NCBI GenBank assembly: GCA_036802685.1
Contig: DAIRVS010000001.1
Location: 77,554-141,553 of the forward strand
Direction: 5' to 3'
Source: HGW-17 sp938004375
GTDB lineage: Bacteria; Myxococcota_A; Polyangia; HGW-17
Length of the DNA stretch: 64,000 nucleotides
How positions within the stretch are numbered: position 1 is the stretch's first letter; every line of letters starts with the position of its first letter. The position numbers and the translations under genes are program-made. The notes beneath the pieces are model-generated. The model did not search any database, was not told the DNA's origin, and saw only the letters and a list, made by a program, of their open reading frames with translations. Shown here one piece after another: positions 25,144-33,253 of the stretch.

Positions 25144-25978
25144 TTAATCGCGTGCGTCCGAAGAAGACGGCCAGCGCCAGCACGACCGGCGCCGTGACGG
25201 CGTCGACCGGCCCGAGGGTGTCCGCGTCCCTGCAGGAGGCGTAGTCGACGCGGGCCAGGGGTTCGGCGCCGATGCGCCCGGTGAGGAAACGCTCGACCTC
25301 GGGACCGCTCGTCAGGCGACCGGCCCGGATCCCGTCCTCGGCCTCTCCAAGCGCGCGGGAGAGGACCACCGCCGCAGCGCGCTCCTCGGGACCGAGATAG
25401 ACGTTGCGCGAGCTCATGGCCAGCCCGTCGGGCTCGCGGACCGTCTCGCAGCCGACGACCTCCACGCCCAGGTCCAGATCACGCACCATGGTTCTGATGA
25501 CGCGGAATTGTTGGTAATCCTTGAGCCCGAAGACGGCGACCGCCGGGCAGACGATATGGAACAGTTTCAGGACCACGGTGGCCACGCCGTCGAAGTGCCC
25601 CGGCCGGGAGACGCCGCACAGGGGGGCCGAGACGCCCTCCACCCGCACCCGCGTCTGGAAACCGGCCGGATACAACTCCTGCGCGGGGGGGCAGAACACC
25701 GCCTGGACGGGGTGGTCCGAGAGCTTCTCGAGATCTCCCTCCAGGTCCCGCGGGTAGCGGGACAGATCCTCCGAGGGGCCGAACTGCATCGGGTTCACGA
25801 AGATCGACACGACCACGCAGTCGCCCAGCTCCGCCGCCCGCTCCACCAGCCGCAGGTGGCCCCGGTGCAGGTATCCCATGGTGGGGACGAAGGCGATGCG
25901 GCGCCCCTCGGCGCGGCGGGCCTCACAGAAGCGGCGCATCCACGCCGCGCTGGAGATCACCACGGGCTCGTGGGTCAT
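25118..25978 (-). CDS. panC: Pantothenate synthetase
   Basis: A 286-residue cytoplasmic ligase that joins pantoate and beta-alanine using ATP to give pantothenate. Seen: VPTMGYLHRGHL with the nucleotide-binding HxGH (residues 38-41), VVSIFVNPMQFGPSEDL, the pantoate-site segment LCGVSRPGHFDGVATVV, FGLKDYQQ, and MSSRNVYL as the KMSKS equivalent. The length is normal. Its ATG overlaps the panB stop (ATGA), so the two steps of the pathway are translated together. Confidence 0.96.
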   Translation of the reverse strand: MTHEPVVISSAAWMRRFCEARRAEGRRIAFVPTMGYLHRGHLRLVERAAELGDCVVVSIFVNPMQFGPSEDLSRYPRDLEGDLEKLSDHPVQAVFCPPAQELYPAGFQTRVRVEGVSAPLCGVSRPGHFDGVATVVLKLFHIVCPAVAVFGLKDYQQFRVIRTMVRDLDLGVEVVGCETVREPDGLAMSSRNVYLGPEERAAAVVLSRALGEAEDGIRAGRLTSGPEVERFLTGRIGAEPLARVDYASCRDADTLGPVDAVTAPVVLALAVFFGRTRLIDNRVVSV

Positions 25979-26817
25979 GTCCGCTCCGCCCGTGGACCAC
26001 CGTCGGCGGGGGACCCGTCGCCGTCCGCGACGGCCGGGAACACGCAGGCGCGGACCTCGGAGGCATACTCCCCGAGCGCGGCCTTCACCGTCCCGGTCAG
26101 GTCGGCGTACTTCTTCACGAAGCGGGGACAGTAGGTCTCGTTGAGGCCGAGCAGATCGTAGGACACCAGGACCTGACCGTCGCAGTGAGGACCGGCGCCG
26201 ATGCCGATGGTCGGGATGCGGAGCGCGCCGGTGATCTCCCGGGCGAGCCCGTGGGGGATCGCCTCGAGGACGACCGAAAAGGCACCCGCCTCCTCGAGCC
26301 GACGCGCCCCCTCGAGAACCCGTGCACCGGCCTCCTTCGACTTGCCCTGGATGCGGAACCCGCCCATCTGGTGGACGGACTGGGGCACCAGACCCACGTG
26401 CCCCATCACGGGGATGCCGTGGGAGACCAGGTGACCCACCAGCTCCAAAACGTACGGGGTGCTGCCCTCGACCTTGACGGCCTGGGCGCACCCCTCGGAC
26501 AGGGCGCGCACGGCCGCCTCGACGGCCCGCTCCCGGGAGACGGGCACGCTGGGGAAGGGCAGGTCCATCACGAGGAAGGCGCGGGCGAGCCCGCGGGCCA
26601 CGCAGCGGGTGTGGTACAGCATTTGGTCGAGGGTGACCGCCAGCGTGTTGGACTGGCCCTGGATCACCATGCCCAGGCTGTCCCCCACCAGGACGACGTC
26701 CACCCCGGCCTCGTCGCACAAGCGGGCGAACGTGGCGTCATAGGCGGTGATCGTGACGATCTTCTGCCCCGCCCGTTTGCACTCGGCGAAAGAACGGATG
26801 GTGAAGGCGTCTTTCAT
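25975..26817 (-). CDS. panB: 3-methyl-2-oxobutanoate hydroxymethyltransferase
   Basis: A 280-residue enzyme that transfers a hydroxymethyl group from methylene-tetrahydrofolate to ketoisovalerate, giving ketopantoate, the first pantothenate step. Seen: TAYDATFARL, VGDSLGMV with the metal Asp (~46), GHVGLVPQSVHQMGGFRIQGK, the catalytic Glu in VLEAIP, and PTIGIGAGPHCDGQVLV. The last ~20 residues are an extra Asp/Gly/Pro tail. It begins 3 bases after a propeller lipoprotein gene and overlaps panC by 4 bases. Confidence 0.96.
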   Translation of the reverse strand: MKDAFTIRSFAECKRAGQKIVTITAYDATFARLCDEAGVDVVLVGDSLGMVIQGQSNTLAVTLDQMLYHTRCVARGLARAFLVMDLPFPSVPVSRERAVEAAVRALSEGCAQAVKVEGSTPYVLELVGHLVSHGIPVMGHVGLVPQSVHQMGGFRIQGKSKEAGARVLEGARRLEEAGAFSVVLEAIPHGLAREITGALRIPTIGIGAGPHCDGQVLVSYDLLGLNETYCPRFVKKYADLTGTVKAALGEYASEVRACVFPAVADGDGSPADGGPRAERT

Positions 26818-26820
26818 GAT

Positions 26821-28458
26821 TCAATCCTGGACGGCCACCGCCCCGAAGGTGAACGGCGAGACGAACTGAGCCTTGGCCAGCTTGCCCATGGGGCGGAACT
26901 CGCCCTTCCCGGTGTGGAGGTTCATGACGTGCAGCCCACACTCGAAGGACACCTCGAGGGGCTCCTTGGAGGTGTGGGGCACGCAGCGGATCGAGAGCAG
27001 CTCCTTGCCGTGGTGGGCCGGAACCAGGGCGCCCATGACCACGGGATCCGACGCGAACGACTTGAAGTTCTGCTTGTGATCCAGCCGCGACAGGAATCCG
27101 ATGGTCTTCAGGCTATCGATCAGGTCCACGCCCATCTGCAGTCCCGAGGGGGTCGACAGCGGGTTCTGGGTGAGGGTCATCAACTCACCGTGGACCAGGG
27201 AGACGTACAGGAAATGTGTCCACTCGGTGCGCTGGGTGTCCTCGACCTCGGTGGCGCCCAGCAGGGAGATGGCCAGGTGCGTCGGCGTCACCTTCTCCTG
27301 GGGCAGGGGGAAGGAGGACAGAATCTTCAGTTCCGGCTCCATGGTGCGGTCCCGCGCCGAGATCAACTCGGTGGTGAGGATCTGACCGGGGTGCCAGCCG
27401 ACCACCAGGCTCTCGGGGGTGTCCCCCGCGGCGACGTAGAGGGTCTGCGTCGCGCGCGTGGCGAAGAACGCCATGGTCCGCACCAGCGGCGCCTTCTCTC
27501 CGGGCAGCAGATCGACCTGGGGGCCCTCCTTGGGCACGTCGGGAACCGAGACGTCGAACATGGACAGCCGGTTGCCGCTCCGCAGCAGGACCACGGCCGT
27601 CTTCCCGTCCGGGGAGATCAGCGCCTGCTGAACTTCCTTGGCGGGGGTCTTCGCGGTCCAGGCGATCTTCTGATGGAGGATCGGGGTGCGGTATTCCAGG
27701 TTGACGACCTGCAGCCCGCCCGAGGTCGCCACGAGGGCGCGGTCCATGCCTTGGGCGACGGAGAAGCCGAGCACGTACCCGGAGACGAGCTTCTGCTTCT
27801 GCACCACCGGAAAGTCCGCCAGCGTCAGGTCCACGGTCAGCAGGCTGGGCGCGCAGTCGGCGCCCGCGGGCTTCTCGAGGCAGGCCGGGGCGGTCTGGGT
27901 GACCACGTACATCAGCGGCTTGGTCCGGGAGAACGCGACGGCGGCGGGCTCGGCGCCCAGCTCGATGGAGGCGGCCTCGGTGAAGGCGGGGGCCTCGAGC
28001 AGGCCGAGCTTCGTGTGCCCGGGGCTCCCGGCGGCCGCGAACCGCCGGAACTCGAACGGCTGCGAGGACACGCCCTTGGAGGTGGACACGACCACGTTCT
28101 GCCGGCCCGCGGGCACGCCCACGGGGACACGCACGAGCAGGCCGCCGTTCTCGGTGCGAGCCAGCACCACCGCCGGCAGGCCGGCCACCGACACCGACGG
28201 GCCGCGCCCGAAGTCCTTGCCCAGCACGTACAGCAGCTCCCCGACCATGGCCTGCTTGTTCATCCCCGTCCGGGCGACCTCGCCCTCCGTGGGCACCTCG
28301 GCGTTGCCCAGGTCCAGGATCGAGGTGATGGCGGGACGAGACGAAGCCTCGTCCAGGTCCATGGACTTGGCGATGCGGTAGGGATGGGCCGTGGTGCAGC
28401 CGGCGAACCAGAGCACGAGGACCGGAACGAGACGCAGGAAGAGATGGGACTGGGTCAT
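26821..28458 (-). CDS. Lipoprotein with IPT/TIG-like and beta-propeller regions
   Basis: A 545-residue lipoprotein (lipobox FAGC, Cys21). Residues ~35-130 resemble an IPT/TIG Ig-like domain (GELLYVLGKDFGRGPSVSVAGLPAVVL...VSTSKGVSSQPFEF). The rest shows propeller-like strands (LMYVVTQTA, ALVATSGGLQVVNLEYRT, QALISPDGKTAVVLLRSGNRLSMFDVS) of YVTN/WD-like type. No catalytic residues are recognised. It sits between the carrier-protein/PPTase pair and panBC, with 3 bases to panB, which is odd for a surface protein. The chosen ATG gives a signal peptide, but its AGGAG is 13 bases away. Confidence 0.72.
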   Translation of the reverse strand: MTQSHLFLRLVPVLVLWFAGCTTAHPYRIAKSMDLDEASSRPAITSILDLGNAEVPTEGEVARTGMNKQAMVGELLYVLGKDFGRGPSVSVAGLPAVVLARTENGGLLVRVPVGVPAGRQNVVVSTSKGVSSQPFEFRRFAAAGSPGHTKLGLLEAPAFTEAASIELGAEPAAVAFSRTKPLMYVVTQTAPACLEKPAGADCAPSLLTVDLTLADFPVVQKQKLVSGYVLGFSVAQGMDRALVATSGGLQVVNLEYRTPILHQKIAWTAKTPAKEVQQALISPDGKTAVVLLRSGNRLSMFDVSVPDVPKEGPQVDLLPGEKAPLVRTMAFFATRATQTLYVAAGDTPESLVVGWHPGQILTTELISARDRTMEPELKILSSFPLPQEKVTPTHLAISLLGATEVEDTQRTEWTHFLYVSLVHGELMTLTQNPLSTPSGLQMGVDLIDSLKTIGFLSRLDHKQNFKSFASDPVVMGALVPAHHGKELLSIRCVPHTSKEPLEVSFECGLHVMNLHTGKGEFRPMGKLAKAQFVSPFTFGAVAVQD

Positions 28459-28513
28459 GGGTGTTCGATTTCTCCTGAGCGGTGTTTTCCAAGAACCCGC
28501 GCTGGTTGTCAAG

Positions 28514-28987
28514 TCACGTTTCGCATTTCCGCCAGGGCGCCGACGTGGCCACCGAGATCCACAGGCGACGGGTGGCCGGGCCGGGCTCGGACACGCAGGC
28601 GGTGAAACCGCCGTCCCACGCGAAAAACCGCAGGATCCGCGGGTCCGGCGGTGGCTCCTCGCGCAGGGACCGGACCGGGTAGTCGGCGGGGACGAAGGGC
28701 CGATCCCGCCAGGCCAACTTGTACAGGGCCTCCTTCGCGGTCCATCCGACCCAGAAGGGGACGCCCGGGGACGTCGCCGCCGGTTCTTCGGCGCCCCGGA
28801 ACAGGCGCCGGGGCATCCGGGGCGCCGGTCGATCCCACTCGGCGTCCACGGCCCCGTCAGCGCACCACACCACCGTACCCGCGTCGGGACGGGAGCGGGA
28901 CACGGCCAACGTCATGTGGGGCGCCGGTCCTTCTGCACCGGTGCGGGCGAGCCCCACCGGCACCGGGAGCGGGGGAATCCAGCTCAC
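28514..28987 (-). CDS. 4'-phosphopantetheinyl transferase, short Sfp-like
   Basis: A 157-residue protein that should attach the 4'-phosphopantetheine arm of CoA to a carrier-protein Ser. Seen: VDAEWDRP (~48-53), matching the Mg-binding DxE motif, and WTAKEALYK (82-90), matching the WxxKEAxxK signature. It is shorter than Sfp (about 225 residues) and lacks an N-terminal half, closer to AcpS or single-domain AcpT types. Its ATG overlaps the stop of the carrier-protein gene (ATGA), so that protein is the natural substrate. Confidence 0.85.
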   Translation of the reverse strand: MSWIPPLPVPVGLARTGAEGPAPHMTLAVSRSRPDAGTVVWCADGAVDAEWDRPAPRMPRRLFRGAEEPAATSPGVPFWVGWTAKEALYKLAWRDRPFVPADYPVRSLREEPPPDPRILRFFAWDGGFTACVSEPGPATRRLWISVATSAPWRKCET

Positions 28988-29220
28988 GCACGCCCCCGGA
29001 TGAACGCCGCCATCGCGCGCAGCGAGACGAAGTGCCCGGCGTACACGTCCTGGGCGGTGACCTCGAGATCGTATACCTCCTCTATCTGAGAGATTATCTC
29101 CAGCAGCATCACCGATTTGATCAGGCGCCGACCCACCAGATCCGCGTCCGGGTCCAGCGCCGCATCCGTCCCCGAGACGTCGCGCACGATCTGTTCGAGT
29201 TGCGAAATTACATCTGGCAT
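28984..29220 (-). CDS. Acyl-carrier-like protein with atypical modification motif
   Basis: A 78-residue acidic four-helix carrier protein. The usual DSL attachment motif is replaced by LIKSVMLLEII with the candidate Ser at 36. The following LEIISQIEEVYDLEV is standard for helix II/III of ACPs. The ATG at 29218-29220 has AGAGGAT at 7 bases, and longer frames upstream lack support. It is the first gene of the pantothenate cluster and overlaps the PPTase gene. No ketosynthase or peptide synthetase is nearby, so it may serve a special acyl or aminoacyl transfer. Target unknown. Confidence 0.85.
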   Translation of the reverse strand: MPDVISQLEQIVRDVSGTDAALDPDADLVGRRLIKSVMLLEIISQIEEVYDLEVTAQDVYAGHFVSLRAMAAFIRGRA

Positions 29221-29289
29221 TTCATCATCCTCTTCTGTACAGTTAGCGCCAGCGGTCGCCCGGCCAAGACGGGACGGTCGCCAGACGGG

Positions 29290-29295
29290 TATAAT
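29290..29295 (+). promoter_or_regulatory. Consensus -10 box TATAAT
   Basis: A perfect TATAAT lies about 60 bases upstream of the DUF2254-like gene. No good -35 box is found at 16-18 bases, so the promoter may need an activator. Confidence 0.4.
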
Positions 29296-29355
29296 GGCCG
29301 GCGGATCGTTTGGCAAGCTGACGCGCTCCGCCTCCCTCATTTTCGGGTTGCCTTC

Positions 29356-30924
29356 ATGTTCGGGACGGTTCAGAAAAAATTTTTATATATCGCCATCGGG
29401 CTTCTCGCCCTGGTTCCGTTCGTCTTTTTTTTGATTGTTTATGGACTTGACTACTTCTGGTTCGGCGTCCGCGAGGGCGACGCCGGCTTCTTCGGGATGT
29501 TCTACCGGATGTCCGTGGACGACAGCCGCCAGATCCTAGGCGGCATGGGCGAGGTGATCACCGCCATCCTCGGCATCGTCATCACCGTGGCTTCCATCAT
29601 CGTCCAACTGGCCGCCACCCGGTACACGCCCCGCATCACCGAGATGTTCTTCAAGGACCGGACCAACCTGCTGATCCTGGCGTTCTTCATCGTCTCGGCG
29701 GTGTACTGCCTGTTCGTCAATTTCATCATCCGTGGCGGCGGCGGGCACGAGTTCATCCCGGTCGCCGGTTCGATCGTGAACGTGCTGCTGATGACCTTCT
29801 CGCTGATCCTGATCGCGCCGTACTTTTTGTACGTCTTCCATTTCCTCGAGCCCGAGAACATCGTCAAGGGCATCGAGCGCCAGGTGGGCGCGACCCTGGT
29901 GCGCGCGCGCCCGGACACCGACGTCGAGGCGCTGCAGCAGCAGGTGGTGCGCAACGTCGAACAGTTGGCCGACATCGCGATCAACGCCATCGAGCAGAAG
30001 GACAAGGGCATCGCCACCTCCGCCATCGACTCCCTGCGGGATCTTTTGCGCGAGTACCAGACCACCAAGGAGCGCCTGCCCGAACGCTGGTACGTCGTGG
30101 CCGGACCCCTGCGCCAGAACACCGAGTTCATCAGCATGCACCGCGAGGTGCTCCACGAGATCTCCGAGAAGCGCACCTGGCTGGAGTACAAGACGCTGCG
30201 CCAGTTCCAGATGATCTACAACGAGTCCCTCAACCGCATGCGCGACATCAACTACATCGTCGCCATCGACACGCGGTACCTCGGGGAGGACGCCATCTCG
30301 GCGCGGCAGCAGGAGACGCTCCGGCTGATCCTGAAGTTCTTCAACACCTACCTGCGGGCCACCTTGAACGCCAAGGACGTGCGCACCGCCTACAACGTCC
30401 TGCACCAGTACCGGCTGCTCGCCGAGGCCGTGCTGCGCGCGGGCATGGACGACCAGCTCCTCGAGATCGCCGGCTACTTCCGCTACTACGGCCAGGTCGC
30501 CTTCGGCATGAACATCGCGTTCATCACCGAGACCGTGGCCTACGACCTCTGCTCGCTGTGCGAACTGGCCTTCTCGGCGGGGGCCCCGGTGGGGGACCGG
30601 CTCCTGGACATCCTCCTCGAGGTCGACAAGGAGGCCGAAGGCGAGGCCCAGGAGAAGGGGCTGCGAGGCGTGCGCAAGGCCCAGATCAAGATGGCCACCT
30701 ATTTCCTGCTCCACGAGGATCAGGAGCGCGCCCACCGCATCTTCCTCGACATGAAGACCGAGCCCGCCGAGCGGATCCGTTCGATCCGCCAGGAGTTGAT
30801 CAGCGTCGAGAGCAAGGACTTCTGGGAGGTCATCGACCGCGGCGAGAACTTCGACTACCTGCACCCCGAGCGCCGCGCCATGCTCCACGATTTCTTCGCC
30901 AAGTTCCCCGATTTGATGAAGTGA
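29356..30924 (+). CDS. DUF2254-like membrane protein
   Basis: A 522-residue protein with about four transmembrane helices in the first ~180 residues (positions ~9-28, ~65-90, ~110-130, ~140-160). The segment VITVASIIVQLAATRYTPRITEMFFKDRTN closely fits the DUF2254 signature (LQLASSQYSPR...). The C-terminal ~340 residues are soluble, helical and rich in charged residues (TPR-like LLHEDQERAHRIFLDM near the end). The function of the family is unknown. It is divergent from the carrier-protein gene and convergent with the PAS/GAF gene (12 bases apart). Confidence 0.8.
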   Translation: MFGTVQKKFLYIAIGLLALVPFVFFLIVYGLDYFWFGVREGDAGFFGMFYRMSVDDSRQILGGMGEVITAILGIVITVASIIVQLAATRYTPRITEMFFKDRTNLLILAFFIVSAVYCLFVNFIIRGGGGHEFIPVAGSIVNVLLMTFSLILIAPYFLYVFHFLEPENIVKGIERQVGATLVRARPDTDVEALQQQVVRNVEQLADIAINAIEQKDKGIATSAIDSLRDLLREYQTTKERLPERWYVVAGPLRQNTEFISMHREVLHEISEKRTWLEYKTLRQFQMIYNESLNRMRDINYIVAIDTRYLGEDAISARQQETLRLILKFFNTYLRATLNAKDVRTAYNVLHQYRLLAEAVLRAGMDDQLLEIAGYFRYYGQVAFGMNIAFITETVAYDLCSLCELAFSAGAPVGDRLLDILLEVDKEAEGEAQEKGLRGVRKAQIKMATYFLLHEDQERAHRIFLDMKTEPAERIRSIRQELISVESKDFWEVIDRGENFDYLHPERRAMLHDFFAKFPDLMK

Positions 30925-30936
30925 CCGAGGGCGCCG

Positions 30937-32172
30937 TCACAGTTCCTTCAATTGTTTCAAGATTTTTTTCAGTTCGCTCGCCGAGGCGAGGGCGTCCCCG
31001 AGGGAGACGCGCTGCAGGTCACCCTCTGGGAGCCCGTCCAGGGCCTCCTGCGTCCGGCGGCGGATGCGCTCCGCGAGTTGTTCGAGATCGGGCGCCACCG
31101 AGGCCGCCAGGCGCCCCCGGACCTCCATGGGCCGCGCGCGCTCCAGTTCGGCTGCCACCTTGCGGTAATCCGCCACGGCGGCGCGGGCCCCAAGGGCGAT
31201 GCTGGCTACCTGTCGATAGGCCTGCAGCATGTCCATCGACGGGTCGGGCTGGTCCCGCTGCAAAGCCAAAAGCGAGGTGCCGTACAGGCGGTCCCCGGAC
31301 AAAAACGAGATCCCGATGAACCGGTCCAGGTGCAGCCACTTCTGGAGCCCGGCGGCCACCGGGAGGGGCAGGGAGCCGAAGGCCGCGTCGTACAGCGAGG
31401 TCTCCAGGCTCCAACCCTTGCGCGTGACCAGTTGGTAGACCTCGTCGGAAAGCGGCGTGGGGATGTCCTCCACCCGGGAGCCCAGGAACTGGATGAAGCG
31501 GCCGGCCATGCCGGGATCGATCTCCAGATGCCGGTGGGCCAGGCAGCGGGTCAGCGGGTCGAAGTCCGAGATCGTGACAAAGTAGGCACCAGTGAGCTCC
31601 TTCAGGCTGTGGGCGATGTGTCGATGCAACTCGTCCTCTGCGACCGTGGCGAGGCCCACGACAAACAGGTGGAACAGCGACAGGTCCCGCGTGCGGCGCA
31701 TGGCCTCCACCTGCAGGGCCCGCTTCTCTGTTAGATCGTTGGCGATGCTCAGGATCGCCGGCCGGCCCTCCCAGGTCACGCGGTGGGCGACCGCCTCCAG
31801 CGGCAGGACGGTGCGGTCCTTGCGGTAGTGCTCCACCTCGAACGCCAGCTCCCCGCGCTCTGTGAACTCGCGCATGCGCCCCTCGAACCGGGCCGCAGAG
31901 GCGGGGGTGTCGAGGTCCTGCACCCGCAGACGGAGGAACTCATCCCGCGTGTAACCGTGCAGCTCGAGGGTCTTCCGGTTCGCGTAGTGGATGACGCTCC
32001 CTTCACCCACAACCATGATCGAGCTCGGCGCGCTGTCGAGCATCTCAAGGAGGGTCTGCATCCTGGCCGAAACCTCTGGCGAGGTTTCGGCTTGAACTTC
32101 GGCCACGGCCGAACTCCCGGCTGTAACTCCAGTTTTTGAGGAAGGGCGGTCATCCGGCGGGGGTTGTGTCAT
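30937..32172 (-). CDS. PAS/GAF sensor protein without output domain
   Basis: A 411-residue cytoplasmic protein. After a disordered N-terminus, residues ~40-155 form a PAS domain (LLEMLDSAPSSIMVVGEGSVIHYANRKTLELHGYTRDEFL, then a PAC-like end). Residues ~170-330 form a GAF-like domain (LFVVGLATVAEDELHRHIAHSLKELTGAYFVTI). The C-terminus is a basic helical region. No histidine kinase, GGDEF or HTH output is present, so it probably signals through a partner. It is the last gene of the five-gene kinase operon, 16 bases after the phosphoribosyltransferase-like gene. Confidence 0.78.
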   Translation of the reverse strand: MTQPPPDDRPSSKTGVTAGSSAVAEVQAETSPEVSARMQTLLEMLDSAPSSIMVVGEGSVIHYANRKTLELHGYTRDEFLRLRVQDLDTPASAARFEGRMREFTERGELAFEVEHYRKDRTVLPLEAVAHRVTWEGRPAILSIANDLTEKRALQVEAMRRTRDLSLFHLFVVGLATVAEDELHRHIAHSLKELTGAYFVTISDFDPLTRCLAHRHLEIDPGMAGRFIQFLGSRVEDIPTPLSDEVYQLVTRKGWSLETSLYDAAFGSLPLPVAAGLQKWLHLDRFIGISFLSGDRLYGTSLLALQRDQPDPSMDMLQAYRQVASIALGARAAVADYRKVAAELERARPMEVRGRLAASVAPDLEQLAERIRRRTQEALDGLPEGDLQRVSLGDALASASELKKILKQLKEL

Positions 32173-32188
32173 GACAAGGCTCCGTCGC

Positions 32189-33241
32189 TCAGCCCAGGAC
32201 GGTGCGCTCGATGGAGCGGATCTGGGCGCGGTACAGCGCGCTGATGCGGGTGCCGTAGTCGGCGATGAGCTGGATCAGACCGCGGGGGGTGTCGTGGCTG
32301 TCCCGGCCGTTGATGCGGTCGCCGGCGTCGCCCACCCCCGGCAGGATGTACGCCTTCTCGTTGAGCGCGGGGTCCATCCACAGCGTGTAGATGTCCACGT
32401 CCTCCACCGCCCGGGCGATGCGCAGGCAGCCCTTCATCGCGGAGATGACGTTGAAAAACTTCACCGAGCGGGGCCGCACGCCCTGGTCCTTGAGAAACTT
32501 CACCACCGTGATCATGCTGCCCCCGGTGGCGTTCATGGGGTCGGCGAAGAACCAGTCCTTCCCGTCGAGCATCTCCAAGTTGAAGTAGCTCTTCTTCAGG
32601 TCGAGCACGTAGGCCATGTCCTGTTCGGTCCGCCGGTCGTCGCGGCCGATCCGGAACAGGGCGAACGGGGTGACGTAGCCCTGGGAGTGGTACTCCTGGA
32701 TCTCCTTGGAGACGATCATCGAGGGCAGGAGCGCGGCGCGCAGCATCACGCACATCACCGCGTTGCCGGTGAGATCGTCGACCTGCGGGATCTTGTGGAT
32801 GGCGTACTGCTGCGTGGGGACGCCCACGGGGGTGCGCACAAGGATGTGGTGCTTGGACTCGGGTGTCCCCTGGAACGCCATGTTGAAGAGCAGTTCATAG
32901 GCCCGCTGGATGTAGTAGACGAACTCGGGCTGCTCGGTGCGCACGTCCCGGAGCTTGGCGATCAGCCGGGAGGCCTCGCCGTGGATGAACTCCGGCGTCT
33001 CGAAGGAGAACACGTGGATGTTCTTCTCCTCGCGCAACATCTCCTGCATCACGTGGCCGAGCTCGGAATAGAGCCCGACCATGCGGTCGCGCATGTCCCT
33101 GGCTCCGGCCGCGGCCGGGTCGTATCGCGAGAAGACGTCCATCGCCTCCTGGTACTTCGAGTCGAGCAGGCGGATCCGTTCGTGATCCCGCTCGGTGAGG
33201 AAGCCATCCAGATCCATCGCGCGAAGAATCAGTTTCGTCAT
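32189..33241 (-). CDS. Uracil phosphoribosyltransferase-like protein with N-terminal extension
   Basis: A 350-residue protein. The C-terminal ~230 residues resemble UPRTase, which makes UMP from uracil and PRPP. The PRPP loop DPMNATGGS (234-242) and LPGVGDAGDR (~298-307, uracil pocket) are present, as is an RAALLPSMIV segment in the middle. About 110-120 helical residues precede the domain, absent from ordinary UPRTases (about 208 residues). The motifs look intact, so activity is possible. Its location between a Ser/Thr kinase gene and a PAS/GAF gene suggests a regulatory or non-salvage role. It starts 12 bases after the kinase gene. Confidence 0.8.
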   Translation of the reverse strand: MTKLILRAMDLDGFLTERDHERIRLLDSKYQEAMDVFSRYDPAAAGARDMRDRMVGLYSELGHVMQEMLREEKNIHVFSFETPEFIHGEASRLIAKLRDVRTEQPEFVYYIQRAYELLFNMAFQGTPESKHHILVRTPVGVPTQQYAIHKIPQVDDLTGNAVMCVMLRAALLPSMIVSKEIQEYHSQGYVTPFALFRIGRDDRRTEQDMAYVLDLKKSYFNLEMLDGKDWFFADPMNATGGSMITVVKFLKDQGVRPRSVKFFNVISAMKGCLRIARAVEDVDIYTLWMDPALNEKAYILPGVGDAGDRINGRDSHDTPRGLIQLIADYGTRISALYRAQIRSIERTVLG

Positions 33242-33253
33242 GTCCGCTCCTTG

